NCBI RefSeq assembly: GCF_024137865.1 | Contig: NZ_CP099960.1 | Span: forward strand, 124,001-188,000 | From: Moraxella sp. FZFQ2102 | GTDB taxonomy: Bacteria; Pseudomonadota; Gammaproteobacteria; Pseudomonadales; Moraxellaceae | Direction: 5' to 3' | Length of the DNA: 64,000 bases | Shown: positions 9,082-18,221 of the stretch, piece by piece | Layout of the letters: every line of letters starts with the position of its first letter | Numbering within the stretch: position 1 is the stretch's first letter | Notes under the pieces: generated by a model | The model's database searches: none | What the model was told of the DNA's origin: nothing | What the model saw: the letters and a program-made list of their open reading frames with translations, nothing else | Position numbers and translations under genes: made by a program

Positions 9082-10320
9082 TCACTCTTTGATTTCAAAG
9101 ACCTGCTTAAGATACGCCAGATAGGTATCATCTTCGATCATCGTCTTACCAGGACTGTCGGATAATTTTGCCACTGGCTGACCATTACACGCCACAAGTT
9201 TTAACACGATATTGAGCGGCGTTACACCCATGTCATTGGTCAGATTCGTGCCGATACCAAAGCCTGTCTTAATCCGCCCTTTGAAATACTGGTGCAGATC
9301 CCACGCTTTTTGTAAGTTCAGACCATCGCTGAAAGTCAGGCCCTTGGTTTTTGGGTCGATTTTTAGCTTATGATAATGATTGATCGCCTTATCACCCCAT
9401 TCATACGGATCGCCGCTGTCGTGTCGCAAGCCGTCAAACAGCTTGGCAAAGTACAAATCAAAATCACGCAAAAACGCATCCATACCGACGACATCCGTCA
9501 GCGCAATGCCAAGATCGCCGCGATATTCACGCACCCAGCACTCCAGCGCCGCTTTTTGGCTGTCGCGCAATCGCACATCAAGCGCCTGAAACGCCTGCAT
9601 GAACTCGTGCGCCATCGTGCCAATCGGCGTGATGCCAAGCTTTTTGGCAAGATAGACATTCGATGTGCCACGCACAATCTCAGGACACGCCTTGGACAAA
9701 GTCTCCACCACATGATAGTGCCACACCTTACTAAATCTGCGACGCGTACCAAAATCAGCAACGACAAATGGCGTGGTCTCGTACGAACCATCTGCCATTT
9801 GTTTGGCTTGATAATCGTGCAATGCCGCGACTTTCTCATCAAGTCGTCGCTGCCCTTCTTCTAGCAATGTCTTGGTATCTAAGCGCGCATAGTACAGCTC
9901 GCTGACGATACACAGCACAAAAATCTCAAAAAACATCGCCTGAATCATCGGGCCTTCGATGTCAATGTTCAGATGCCCTTCATCATCGACCGAAACGGTG
10001 ACAAAGCGGCGTTTTAATGCGAATAATTCTAAATAATCAACAAAATCAGACTTAATAAAACGAAAACTACGCAAATAATCTAATTCATCTTGACTAAAGC
10101 GTAATTGGCATAGATAGTCAAGCTGAATTTCTAAGTCTTGTTTAATTTCACTTAATGGATATACCGTGTCATCATGATTGCGGCAGCGGAAACGATACAC
10201 GCCGTGCGTCTGCGGAAACTGATGCAGCATGGCTTGCAGCATGGTGAATTTGTACAAATCATTATCAAGCAATGAAGTAATAATGGGCTGTGTATTCGCG
10301 GTCGGTGCGGTCATGACCAT
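9082..10320 (-). CDS. pncB: Nicotinate phosphoribosyltransferase
   Basis: 412 residues; converts nicotinate and PRPP to nicotinate mononucleotide in NAD salvage. Recognisable motifs are [20 protein letters not shown] at the N terminus, the GTRRRFS segment, the IGTMAHE motif with the histidine that is phosphorylated in this family, and the C-terminal [11 protein letters not shown] chose the ATG at 10320 because AAAGGA lies just upstream of it; 10326 and 10314 are close alternatives. Confidence 0.95.
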   Translation of the reverse strand: MVMTAPTANTQPIITSLLDNDLYKFTMLQAMLHQFPQTHGVYRFRCRNHDDTVYPLSEIKQDLEIQLDYLCQLRFSQDELDYLRSFRFIKSDFVDYLELFALKRRFVTVSVDDEGHLNIDIEGPMIQAMFFEIFVLCIVSELYYARLDTKTLLEEGQRRLDEKVAALHDYQAKQMADGSYETTPFVVADFGTRRRFSKVWHYHVVETLSKACPEIVRGTSNVYLAKKLGITPIGTMAHEFMQAFQALDVRLRDSQKAALECWVREYRGDLGIALTDVVGMDAFLRDFDLYFAKLFDGLRHDSGDPYEWGDKAINHYHKLKIDPKTKGLTFSDGLNLQKAWDLHQYFKGRIKTGFGIGTNLTNDMGVTPLNIVLKLVACNGQPVAKLSDSPGKTMIEDDTYLAYLKQVFEIKE

Positions 10321-10585
10321 AGCCATCCTTTTTTTATAAGAATTAAAACAGACATGATACTATAAAATGCGTCATTTTGCAGGGTTTTATAACTAAATCT
10401 TGACCATTTGTTTGAAAAATGATGAATTTAGCAAGAAAAATCATTGCATAATCGCTGGGATATGCTTATCATAAAGGCAAATTTTTGATGATTGATGCTA
10501 TGGCATTTCTTTGCATTTAACCATTTTATCATCAATCAATATTGATAAAATTATTACATTTTTACTTTATAATAAAGATAACATC

Positions 10586-11329
10586 ATGACAACCATCACC
10601 CCAAGCCAATATACTGATTTACACGCCCTTGACAGCGATACGCTAAAAATTCGCCTGCTCGCTGATGCTGAATACAGCGCCACGCATGATGCGATGCTCA
10701 GCCACACACTCTTGCGCATCGATGATAAAAAACAGGATAAATCACACCCTGACGAGCTGTGGATCGTCGAGCATCAGGATGTCTATACGCTTGGTCAAGC
10801 GGGTAAACCTGAGCACATTTTATACAAGACCGACACACCCATCATCAAAACCGATCGCGGCGGACAGGTGACATGGCATGGCAAGGGACAGCTGGTGGTT
10901 TATTGGCTATTAGATCTGCACAAATTAAGCTTTGGCGTGCGTGACCTAGTGAGCCATGCCGAGCAAGCGATCGAAGATGTGGTGAGCGATTATCTGCCTG
11001 ATAGCCTAATTGCCAAGGCACGCCGCGATGCCCCAGGGGTGTATATTTATAATCATGACGGCGATATGCTGGGCAAAATCGCAAGCTTAGGCTTTAAGAT
11101 CAAGCAAGGCTTTAGCTATCATGGCATCGCGATTAATCTTGTCAATGACTTATCTGCGTTCAACGCCATCAATCCGTGTGGCTATGCGGGTATGCCGATG
11201 GCAAAGCTTGAAAGCTATGGGCTGTTTGACGATAGTAAGATGGGTGAGTTTATCGAAAAATTCATCAAAAATATTGCCGCGCGTCTGTCGGGGACGGTTG
11301 CACTCAGACCACAAGATGCGATAGAATAA
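10586..11329 (+). CDS. lipB: Octanoyltransferase (lipoate biosynthesis)
   Basis: 247 residues from the ATG at 10586. LipB moves octanoyl from acyl carrier protein to lipoyl domains. The RGGQVTWHGKGQ motif, the catalytic lysine region (LGKIASLGFKIKQGFSYHG) and the catalytic cysteine in INPCGYAG are all present. There is no lipA partner next to it in the window. A longer frame beginning at 10511 has no ribosome binding site and adds non-conserved residues. Confidence 0.93.
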   Translation: MTTITPSQYTDLHALDSDTLKIRLLADAEYSATHDAMLSHTLLRIDDKKQDKSHPDELWIVEHQDVYTLGQAGKPEHILYKTDTPIIKTDRGGQVTWHGKGQLVVYWLLDLHKLSFGVRDLVSHAEQAIEDVVSDYLPDSLIAKARRDAPGVYIYNHDGDMLGKIASLGFKIKQGFSYHGIAINLVNDLSAFNAINPCGYAGMPMAKLESYGLFDDSKMGEFIEKFIKNIAARLSGTVALRPQDAIE

Positions 11330-11385
11330 ACAAGTTTTAAGTCATTAAAATCCAACACAACTTTTATCTTTTTTGGAGCAATCCC

Positions 11386-11916
11386 ATGGCAGATTTTAAC
11401 CAAATTCTTGACGCAGGCGATGTCGATGGCGGCGTGATCAATGTCGTGATCGAAATCCCAACTGGCTCAAACCACAAAATCGAGTGGAATCGTAAATTGG
11501 CGTGCTTTGAGCTTGACCGTGTTGAGCCTGTTGCATTTGCTAAGCCTTGCAACTACGGCTTTATTCCACAAACCTTGGACGAAGATGGCGACGAGCTGGA
11601 CGCACTGGTCATCACCGAGCAGCCACTGACCACTGGTATCTTCCTACAAGCCAAAGTCATCGGCGTGATGAAGTTTGTCGATGATGGGGAAGTCGATGAC
11701 AAAATCATCGTCGTACCTGCAGACGATCGCAACAATGGCAATGCTTACAACAGCCTAGAAGACCTGCCAGCACAGCTGATCAAGCAACTAGAGTTTCATT
11801 TCAATCACTACAAAGATCTGAAAAAAGCAGGCACAACCAAAGTTGAAGGTTTCTTCGGTGTCGATGTCGCCAAAGAAGTCATCAAAGAAAGCCAAAAACG
11901 CTGGAAAGAGCTGTAA
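11386..11916 (+). CDS. ppa: Inorganic pyrophosphatase
   Basis: 176 residues, the usual family I length. Hydrolyses pyrophosphate to drive biosynthesis. Shows the KIEWNRKLACFELDR start, the NYGFIPQTL segment and the metal-binding DEDGDELDALVI motif. TTGGAG lies eight bases before the ATG. It has its own terminator. Confidence 0.96.
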   Translation: MADFNQILDAGDVDGGVINVVIEIPTGSNHKIEWNRKLACFELDRVEPVAFAKPCNYGFIPQTLDEDGDELDALVITEQPLTTGIFLQAKVIGVMKFVDDGEVDDKIIVVPADDRNNGNAYNSLEDLPAQLIKQLEFHFNHYKDLKKAGTTKVEGFFGVDVAKEVIKESQKRWKEL

Positions 11917-11939
11917 TTTCTGGTAGCGATGTAATGCTT

Positions 11940-11967
11940 AAGCCCTGAATTTTTTCAGGGCTTTTTG
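11940..11967 (+). terminator. Rho-independent terminator of ppa
   Basis: AAGCCCTGAA pairs with TTCAGGGCTT and is followed by TTT. Confidence 0.85.
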
Positions 11968-12088
11968 CTTGATAAAATTCGCTTAATTTTTATCAGATTT
12001 TGACAATTTTCTGACAAAACATGACGCATGGATGTGCTACAATTTGTCAATTTTTCCATCTTTTGTGCCACGATTTACCATCATAGCT

Positions 12089-13699
12089 ATGTCATCATTT
12101 GCTCGCCTGCTGATTACACCTTGTCTTGCCTTGATTTTGGCAGCTTGTCAAAGCCTGCCTGAGACTGCGCATTTGCCAAAAAGCCAAACGCTCACCATCC
12201 AATCGCAGCTACTAAACCAAGTTGGGCGTGATTTGGCAGAGCCGAGCCTGCTTAATGACAGCCTAGATCAGCAAGCGGCACAATATCCCAAGCTATCAGG
12301 CTATTATCCGATCAGCAAAGGCTCGGACGCGTTCGTGTCGCGCAGCATTTTATCAGATCTAGCCACCCAGACCATCGATATTCAATACTACATTTGGCAC
12401 AATGATGAAGCTGGACAGATGATGCTCAAGGATCTGTGGGAAGCGGCTGAACGCGGTGTGATGGTGCGTCTATTGCTCGATGATATGAACAGCTCAAAAG
12501 AGCTTGATCAGATTTTATTAAGATTTTCTGAACATCCAAACATTGCCGTACGCCTGATGAATCCGATGGCGCACCGCAAAATCCGCAGTGTCAATTTCAT
12601 CACCGAGCCCAAGCGCATCAATGCGCGAATGCACAATAAGAGCATGACTTTTGATAATCGCATCAGCATCATCGGTGGGCGTAATATCGGTAATGAATAT
12701 TTAAATAACGCCAGTGATAATAGCTTTGCCGACTTAGATGTGCTACTGGTCGGCGCGGTGGTACAAGACATCAATGACAGCTTTGAGCAGTATTGGAATT
12801 CTGATTTGGCGTATGATATTGAGACATTGGTCAAAAAAGATGATCGCAAATACAGCGAACTGCTCAATCCGATTATTAAGGATGAATTAACCCGTACTCA
12901 GACCGATGGCGAACACGCACTCCGCAGCTATCGTCTTGCGGTACAAAATTCCACCATTGGTGATGATTTGATCGCGCGTCGTGTGCCTTTTCGTTGGACA
13001 CGCATTGAGCTGTATGCCGATCCTGTAGAAAAGCTTAGCAATGCTAAAGCCACTACCAACACACATTTGGTCGCACAGCTACAGAATCGACTGGGTAAGC
13101 CCAAGTCAGATTTTAGCATCATTTCATCGTATTTCGTCCCAACCAAAGATGGCGTAGAGACGCTCACCAAGCTTGCCAATCAAGGTGTAAAGGTAAGCGT
13201 TTTGACCAATTCATTTGATGCCACCGATGTCGGTGTGGTACATTCAGGCTATGCACATTGGCGCAGTCGCCTATTATCCGCTGGCGTAAAGCTGTACGAA
13301 GTCAAATCCAATGCATCAAGCGAGAAAGACAACCGCTTTTGGCGTAACAAAGTCTACGCCAGCACCACAAGCCTACACGCCAAAGCCTTTGCCGTCGATC
13401 ACTCGCTTGTGTTCATCGGCTCTTATAATGTCGATCCGCGCTCTGCCAATATCAATACTGAACTTGGCGTACTTATCCGCGATCCTTTGCTCGCCAGTCA
13501 AATCCATCACGCACTACAAAATCCGCAGCTACTGCGCGGACAGGCTTATGAACTCAAACTCAACGATCGCGGTCTGCTTGAGTGGCACACGATCAATGAC
13601 GGCACGCCAACTCTGTATCGCAACGAACCAAACACCAACCTAAAAGATCGCATGGGAATTGTACTGCTTGGCTTAATGCCGATTGATTGGTTGTTATAA
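12089..13699 (+). CDS. Phospholipase D-like / cardiolipin-synthase-like lipoprotein
   Basis: 536 residues from the ATG at 12089. A signal sequence ends in a lipobox LAAC (Cys at about 20), so the protein is probably a lipoprotein. Two HKD catalytic motifs are visible: HNKSMTFD near 182 and HAKAFAVD near 430, each followed by the family's IGG/IGS and N residues. This fits the YmdC/ClsC-like branch that makes cardiolipin or hydrolyses phosphodiesters. A lipid anchor is less usual for a cardiolipin synthase, so the substrate is uncertain. Confidence 0.8.
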   Translation: MSSFARLLITPCLALILAACQSLPETAHLPKSQTLTIQSQLLNQVGRDLAEPSLLNDSLDQQAAQYPKLSGYYPISKGSDAFVSRSILSDLATQTIDIQYYIWHNDEAGQMMLKDLWEAAERGVMVRLLLDDMNSSKELDQILLRFSEHPNIAVRLMNPMAHRKIRSVNFITEPKRINARMHNKSMTFDNRISIIGGRNIGNEYLNNASDNSFADLDVLLVGAVVQDINDSFEQYWNSDLAYDIETLVKKDDRKYSELLNPIIKDELTRTQTDGEHALRSYRLAVQNSTIGDDLIARRVPFRWTRIELYADPVEKLSNAKATTNTHLVAQLQNRLGKPKSDFSIISSYFVPTKDGVETLTKLANQGVKVSVLTNSFDATDVGVVHSGYAHWRSRLLSAGVKLYEVKSNASSEKDNRFWRNKVYASTTSLHAKAFAVDHSLVFIGSYNVDPRSANINTELGVLIRDPLLASQIHHALQNPQLLRGQAYELKLNDRGLLEWHTINDGTPTLYRNEPNTNLKDRMGIVLLGLMPIDWLL

Positions 13700-13871
13700 T
13701 ATATCTAAATAGACAACTCATGTATATTTCACATGGCAATCTTGGTAATTTTCATGTAAACTAAGCAACAGCCATTTTGGTGGTATAATTAGTAATCATA
13801 ACTTAACTATTTATCAATATCATCATGGCACTTGTCCTATCATTCATTGACATCATGTAGCTGAGTTTACC

Positions 13872-15188
13872 ATGCCTTATGAACCGATTTTGACGCGCCA
13901 ACACATCACCACCTGTCTGATTGTCAGTTTCGCTGCAGCGGTTGCCGTGTTTGATGCGGCGGTTTTTTGGTATCAGACGGAATTATTAAGCAAAATCTTT
14001 TTTGATGAGCGTCATCTGATGACTTGGCTGTCAAATTGGTACACGCTAATCATGTGTAGCGCACTTGCGATTGGGTTGCCAATTGGTGGTGTATTATTCG
14101 GCTGGTTGGGCGATCGCCTTGGGCGAAAATCCTCATTAATCTACAGCAGTGCCATCGTCAGCATCACCACCATTGGTTTGCTGTGCTTACCGACATCGCA
14201 GCATTTCGGTCATTTACCTGCTGTTATTCTAGGCGTGCTCAGATTCATTCAAGGTATCGGCTGCGGTGCGATTTTGCCCATTGCATTTGTCATCATCGCC
14301 GAGACCCTACCCACCAAGCGCATCGGCATGGGCTCAGGATTGATCCTAGCAAGTGTCGTCGGCGGTCTGATGATTTTGGGAATTTTATTAAATATTATTA
14401 ATAACTCATTTAGCTTATATGAGCTTATCAGCTATGCATGGCGCATTCCCCATGCGATCTCGGCAGCTTTATCCATCATAGGCTTGTGGCTATTATCTAA
14501 GCTGTCAGAGACGCCCGTATTTTTATCAAAAAACTCTGTCGATGCACAGCAAAATGGACAACTGATCAGCCAAATTCACCTTGCTGACAGCCAATCCCTG
14601 CACAAATGTCTACCACCACCCAATCTCATCGCTGCCATCATCTTATCACTGATCGCCGCGGCGTTATTGATCCTAATCCCTGTACTGTTCTTGCCGATGT
14701 ATGAGATCAGCTTTATCAGTTCAGCAAGTGCGGCGCGGTTTGGCGGTTATGTTGGGCTATTATTCATGCTGCTTGGCTGTATTTTTTATGGCGCGATGGC
14801 GGATCTGAATAATGCTGGGCGTGTGCTGATGATGGCGGGGATTTTGTTGCTGATTTTTAGCGCAGGTTTTATTTATCATGTGCAAAATGGCGGCGGTCTG
14901 GTGCTGGTATTTTTCGCCCTACTTGGCTTTGCTACAGGCTTAATCGGTGCTGTACCTGCAGTGATGACACGACTATTTCCCACCAAGCATCGCCTACGCG
15001 GTGTGGCGATCACCCTGACGATGGCTTATGCTTGTATCATCGCTTTGCTGCCTTTTGTCACTGGGCAATTTCTACTTTATACCGCCTACACGCCGCTTTT
15101 GTATGTGATGTTCATTGGTTTGGTGACGGTTTTTATCAGTTTTTATATTTACTACATTCCGCGTACCGCTCAGGATTTGAACCGCTGA
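13872..15188 (+). CDS. MFS transporter, metabolite:H+ symporter type
   Basis: 438 residues with 12 predicted membrane segments. The MFS loop motif GWLGDRLGRKSSLI lies between helices 2 and 3, and the fourth-helix region RFIQGIGCGAILPIAFVIIAETLPTKRIGMGSG resembles the MHS branch (shikimate, proline/betaine, alpha-ketoglutarate). The substrate cannot be told. Its natural terminator just downstream has been split by the IS insertion. Confidence 0.8.
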   Translation: MPYEPILTRQHITTCLIVSFAAAVAVFDAAVFWYQTELLSKIFFDERHLMTWLSNWYTLIMCSALAIGLPIGGVLFGWLGDRLGRKSSLIYSSAIVSITTIGLLCLPTSQHFGHLPAVILGVLRFIQGIGCGAILPIAFVIIAETLPTKRIGMGSGLILASVVGGLMILGILLNIINNSFSLYELISYAWRIPHAISAALSIIGLWLLSKLSETPVFLSKNSVDAQQNGQLISQIHLADSQSLHKCLPPPNLIAAIILSLIAAALLILIPVLFLPMYEISFISSASAARFGGYVGLLFMLLGCIFYGAMADLNNAGRVLMMAGILLLIFSAGFIYHVQNGGGLVLVFFALLGFATGLIGAVPAVMTRLFPTKHRLRGVAITLTMAYACIIALLPFVTGQFLLYTAYTPLLYVMFIGLVTVFISFYIYYIPRTAQDLNR

Positions 15189-15204
15189 TAAATCTTCGCA
15201 CAAC

Positions 15205-15221
15205 AAAAAAGCAGGCACAAT
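15205..15221 (+). terminator. Left half of a terminator split by the IS
   Basis: AAAAAAGCAGG is the left arm of a hairpin whose right arm (CCTGC plus seven T) lies at 16746-16757 beyond the IS. If the IS and one copy of the CAAT duplication are removed, the two arms face each other across an eight-base loop, CACAATCA. Confidence 0.8.
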
Positions 15222-15273
15222 TGAACCGACCCCCAAATCTTAGACAAAGTTAAGATTAAGGACTAGGTTTAAA

Positions 15274-16176
15274 TTAAGTGGTTTGATCAAGGACTAAGCG
15301 CCTGTATTTTACAGGACTTAGTCCTTTTAGTTTACTCTTTATTCTATCATGATTGTAGTAATGGATGTACTCATCAATCGCTTGTTTAAGCTCATCAATG
15401 GAGGTAAATCTTCTTTGATGTTTGTCATGAAAGAAGATTTCTTCTTTTAATGTGCCAAAGAAGCTTTCTATCACCGCATTATCCAAGCAATTACCCTTTC
15501 TTGACATACTTTGAATGATGTTGTTGTCTTTTAAGGTTTGTTGATAATTTTGCATTTGGTAGTGCCAGCCTTGATCTGAATGCAGAATCAATTGTGGTTT
15601 GCTGCTATCGTTGCCAGCATTATCATCTGCTTGCAGTCGCTTTAGTGCCTGATCAAGCATCTTGGCAACCAAGCCATAATTTGGGCTACTGTGCATCTGA
15701 TAGCTAACAATTTCTCCATTAAACAAATCCATGATGGGAGACAAGTAAAGCTTTTTGACATTACCTTGTTTATCCAACACTTTAAACTCAGTGACATCAG
15801 TCGCCCATTTTTGGTTGGGTCGATCTGCTTTAAAATCACGCTTGAGTACATTATCAGCGATTTTACCCACCTTACCCTGATAAGCACTAAATCTGCGTTT
15901 AGAGCGAATCCGTGCTTTCAGTCCCATTTGGCTCATCAGTCGCCACACTTTTTTATGATTGATGACAAAGCCTAACTGTTTTAAGGCAAGGGTGATTCTG
16001 CGATACCCATACCTGCCTTGATGGGTGTGATATATCTTTTTGATTGCATCTTTGATGTCTTGATGTTTATCCTTTTGCTTGAATTGCTTTAAGTGATAAT
16101 AAAAGGTTGCTTTGGCAACACCAAGATAAGTCAGTAATTGTTTTAATGGATAAATCTGCCTTAGCTCGTCAATCAC
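15274..16176 (-). CDS. IS3-family transposase orfB (integrase core)
   Basis: 300 residues. An HTH_21-type region precedes the retroviral-integrase DDE core: D in NQKWATDVTEF, D in LILHSDQGWHYQ and E in NAVIESFFGTLKEE. The ATG overlaps the orfA stop as ATGA and lies in the -1 frame relative to orfA. In this family OrfAB is often made by -1 frameshifting; I see no canonical slippery heptamer at the junction, so translational coupling may dominate. Confidence 0.93.
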   Translation of the reverse strand: MIDELRQIYPLKQLLTYLGVAKATFYYHLKQFKQKDKHQDIKDAIKKIYHTHQGRYGYRRITLALKQLGFVINHKKVWRLMSQMGLKARIRSKRRFSAYQGKVGKIADNVLKRDFKADRPNQKWATDVTEFKVLDKQGNVKKLYLSPIMDLFNGEIVSYQMHSSPNYGLVAKMLDQALKRLQADDNAGNDSSKPQLILHSDQGWHYQMQNYQQTLKDNNIIQSMSRKGNCLDNAVIESFFGTLKEEIFFHDKHQRRFTSIDELKQAIDEYIHYYNHDRIKSKLKGLSPVKYRRLVLDQTT

Positions 16177-16697
16177 TGTGATTTTATTGATGATGATTTG
16201 CTTTTTCTTTGCTGACGCTCCAAGGCTTCTAACTTTTTTAAGATGTCATTCTCCATGCGTAAGTACTGCAGTTCAGCAATCAATTCAGCATGGGTTTTTT
16301 GCTCATCAGGTTTGGATGTTTGCTTTGCTTTGTTGGTTTTAGGCACAGATTTTCTACCTTTGGGTTTGGGAGTCAGTCCCATGATACCATGATTTTGATA
16401 GGCTTTTAACCATTGAAACAGCACACTTGGGTTGCTGATATTTAATTCAATCGCCAAAGTGCGTATGGATTTACCAGCAAGTAGTTGTAATACTGCAGTG
16501 TGTTTGAATTCTGGTGAATAACTAGCTTTGCTCTTTCTGATACGAATACCATCAATACCATGAGTTTGATAGAGTCTCACCCAGTTTTGGACAATAGAGC
16601 GTTTAATACCAAAAGAGTTGGCTGTGTTGTGGTAACTATGTCCTGTTAAATAATGATCAATGACTTCAAGTTTAAAGTCAATTGTGTATTTGGTCAT
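16173..16697 (-). CDS. IS3-family transposase orfA (DNA-binding subunit)
   Basis: 174 residues with two helix-turn-helix units (around HNTANSFGIKRSIVQNWVRLY and LAIELNISNPSVLFQWLKAY) and a C-terminal leucine-rich coil (ELIAELQYLRMENDILKKLEAL), the IS150 InsJ layout. It binds the IS ends and pairs with OrfB. Confidence 0.9.
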   Translation of the reverse strand: MTKYTIDFKLEVIDHYLTGHSYHNTANSFGIKRSIVQNWVRLYQTHGIDGIRIRKSKASYSPEFKHTAVLQLLAGKSIRTLAIELNISNPSVLFQWLKAYQNHGIMGLTPKPKGRKSVPKTNKAKQTSKPDEQKTHAELIAELQYLRMENDILKKLEALERQQRKSKSSSIKSQ

Positions 16698-16743
16698 AAA
16701 AACACCCCAAAGGTTGTCTAACTTTTGGGGTGCGGTTCACAAT

Positions 16744-16757
16744 CACCTGCTTTTTTT
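16744..16757 (+). terminator. Right half of the IS-split terminator
   Basis: CCTGC followed by seven T is the right arm and U-tract of the hairpin begun at 15205. It no longer sits next to its partner. Confidence 0.8.
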
Positions 16758-16779
16758 ATTTAAAATATTTAATGATTTA

Positions 16780-17445
16780 TTAAAAATTCTTGGTTTCTAC
16801 GCCCTGCTCACTTGCCTTTAGCATCACACTTGCCGACTGTGCAGCAAAGATACCATTACACACTACACCGACGATATTATTTAGCTCTGCTTCAAGCTTG
16901 GCAGGATTCGACACATCCAAATCATAAGTGTCCAGAATCAAATTACCGTAATCGGTGACAAAGCCTTCGCGATATACAGGTTCACCCCCAAGCTTGACAA
17001 GCTCACGCGCCACATAAGAACGCGCCTGTGGCAGCACTTCGATGGCAACAGGGAATTTGCCCAATACTTCGACCGTCTTAGAATCATCGACCATACAAAC
17101 AAATCGGCGTGATGCTGCAGCGACAATCTTCTCGCGCGTCAAAGCACCGCCACCACCTTTAATCATATTGCCCGCGCCATCGATCTCATCAGCACCATCA
17201 ATATACAGATCTAGCTCGCCAATACTATTTAGATCAAAAATCTCAATGCCAAGCGCACGCAGCTTATCTTCGGTGACTTGTGAGCTTGCGACCGCGCCTT
17301 TAAGCTTAACTTGCGGCAATAGCTCAATCAAGCAATTAACCGTGCTGCCTGTCCCCACACCAAGCACCATGCCATCGTCAATGTAGCTGAGTGCTGCTTT
17401 GGCAGCGGCTTGTTTTTGGGCAAGTTTTGGATTGATCGTGGTCAT
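16780..17445 (-). CDS. rpiA: Ribose-5-phosphate isomerase A
   Basis: 221 residues from the ATG at 17445, which has AAGG at a good distance; the GTG at 17454 is too close to that site. Interconverts ribose 5-phosphate and ribulose 5-phosphate. Motifs: GVGTGSTV near the N terminus, the DGADEID catalytic loop and [11 protein letters not shown]. It is convergent with the MFS transporter across the IS. Confidence 0.95.
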   Translation of the reverse strand: MTTINPKLAQKQAAAKAALSYIDDGMVLGVGTGSTVNCLIELLPQVKLKGAVASSQVTEDKLRALGIEIFDLNSIGELDLYIDGADEIDGAGNMIKGGGGALTREKIVAAASRRFVCMVDDSKTVEVLGKFPVAIEVLPQARSYVARELVKLGGEPVYREGFVTDYGNLILDTYDLDVSNPAKLEAELNNIVGVVCNGIFAAQSASVMLKASEQGVETKNF

Positions 17446-17550
17446 AGCAAGCACCTTAACAGAATCATCATTGTGGCTATTGTACGCCAGTGTTACAATA
17501 TTTTAAATTATAATTACAAAATTTTACAGATAAATTTTAGGCATAAAAAT

Positions 17551-17659
<109 letters not shown>

Positions 17660-17726
17660 AGTATTATACTGATGTCGATTTGCTTTTGCAAGCAAAATTT
17701 GCAGTTTTATATTTATTTAGAACTGC

Positions 17727-18218
17727 TTAAGGCTGCTTCGGTACAAAGCGATCACAGGTATGCCCAAGCCCTTCGGCGATAACTGCTGTTTGCAGTACGC
17801 GACACTCAGCAAGCTCAAAACTTGACGGCAGTAAACCATCCAAATGCGCCACTATATAAGCAACGATCGGCATATGGCAGACAATCGCCACACAAGGCTC
17901 AGCATCATCACCGAACTGCTGACGAATCAGCGTGTCAATACCATCAACACCTACCACAGGATCATCATCAGGCGTGATGTTATCCAGTGTTAAAAATTGT
18001 GGCGTCTGACCTGCTTGATTAAGTTTATCTAATAAAATTTTTGCCGTCTGATCAGCGCGCACATATGGACTGGCGATGATCAAATCCACCTTATGATGAT
18101 CGGTGATATAACGCGCCGTCTCATCAGCTTGCGCCTGACCAAACTGAGTCAAGACACGCCCTGCATCATCAGCACAATACGGTCCCGCTTGCCCATGACG
18201 CACAAAAATCAGTTTCAT
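17727..18218 (-). CDS. sixA: Phosphohistidine phosphatase SixA-like
   Basis: 163 residues of the histidine phosphatase superfamily: the RHG catalytic motif (FVRHGQAG) at residues 6-8 and the second catalytic histidine in AIVCHMPIVAYI. Length and order fit SixA, which dephosphorylates His-phosphorylated signalling proteins. AAGGAA before its ATG lies in the end of gpsA, three bases upstream, so the two form an operon. Confidence 0.82.
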   Translation of the reverse strand: MKLIFVRHGQAGPYCADDAGRVLTQFGQAQADETARYITDHHKVDLIIASPYVRADQTAKILLDKLNQAGQTPQFLTLDNITPDDDPVVGVDGIDTLIRQQFGDDAEPCVAIVCHMPIVAYIVAHLDGLLPSSFELAECRVLQTAVIAEGLGHTCDRFVPKQP

Positions 18219-18221
18219 CTA

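Larger units (their letters stand above)
15222..16739 (-). mobile_element. IS3-family (IS150-like) insertion sequence, intact
   Basis: 1518 bp with imperfect terminal inverted repeats that begin TGAACCG and share CCCCAAA and TTAGACAA. It is flanked by the direct repeat CAAT (15218-15221 and 16740-16743), a 4-bp target duplication within the range known for this family. It encodes orfA and orfB on the minus strand. Both frames are intact and the ends are clean, so the insertion looks recent and the element possibly active. A remnant of a related element lies at 23328-23406. Confidence 0.9.

Noticed and set aside
16165..16215. Programmed -1 frameshift site in the IS orfA-orfB overlap
   Set aside because: A-rich sequence (AAAGAAAAAGC) is present, but the zero-frame codons do not fit a slippery X XXY YYZ heptamer. 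The ATGA overlap alone can explain orfB translation.
18043..18056. Near-match to a DNA uptake sequence in sixA (TTGCCGTCTGATC)
   Set aside because: It differs at the last bases of the core and is an isolated coding coincidence; similar near-misses occur in other core genes, unlike the exact 12-mers in the cas locus.
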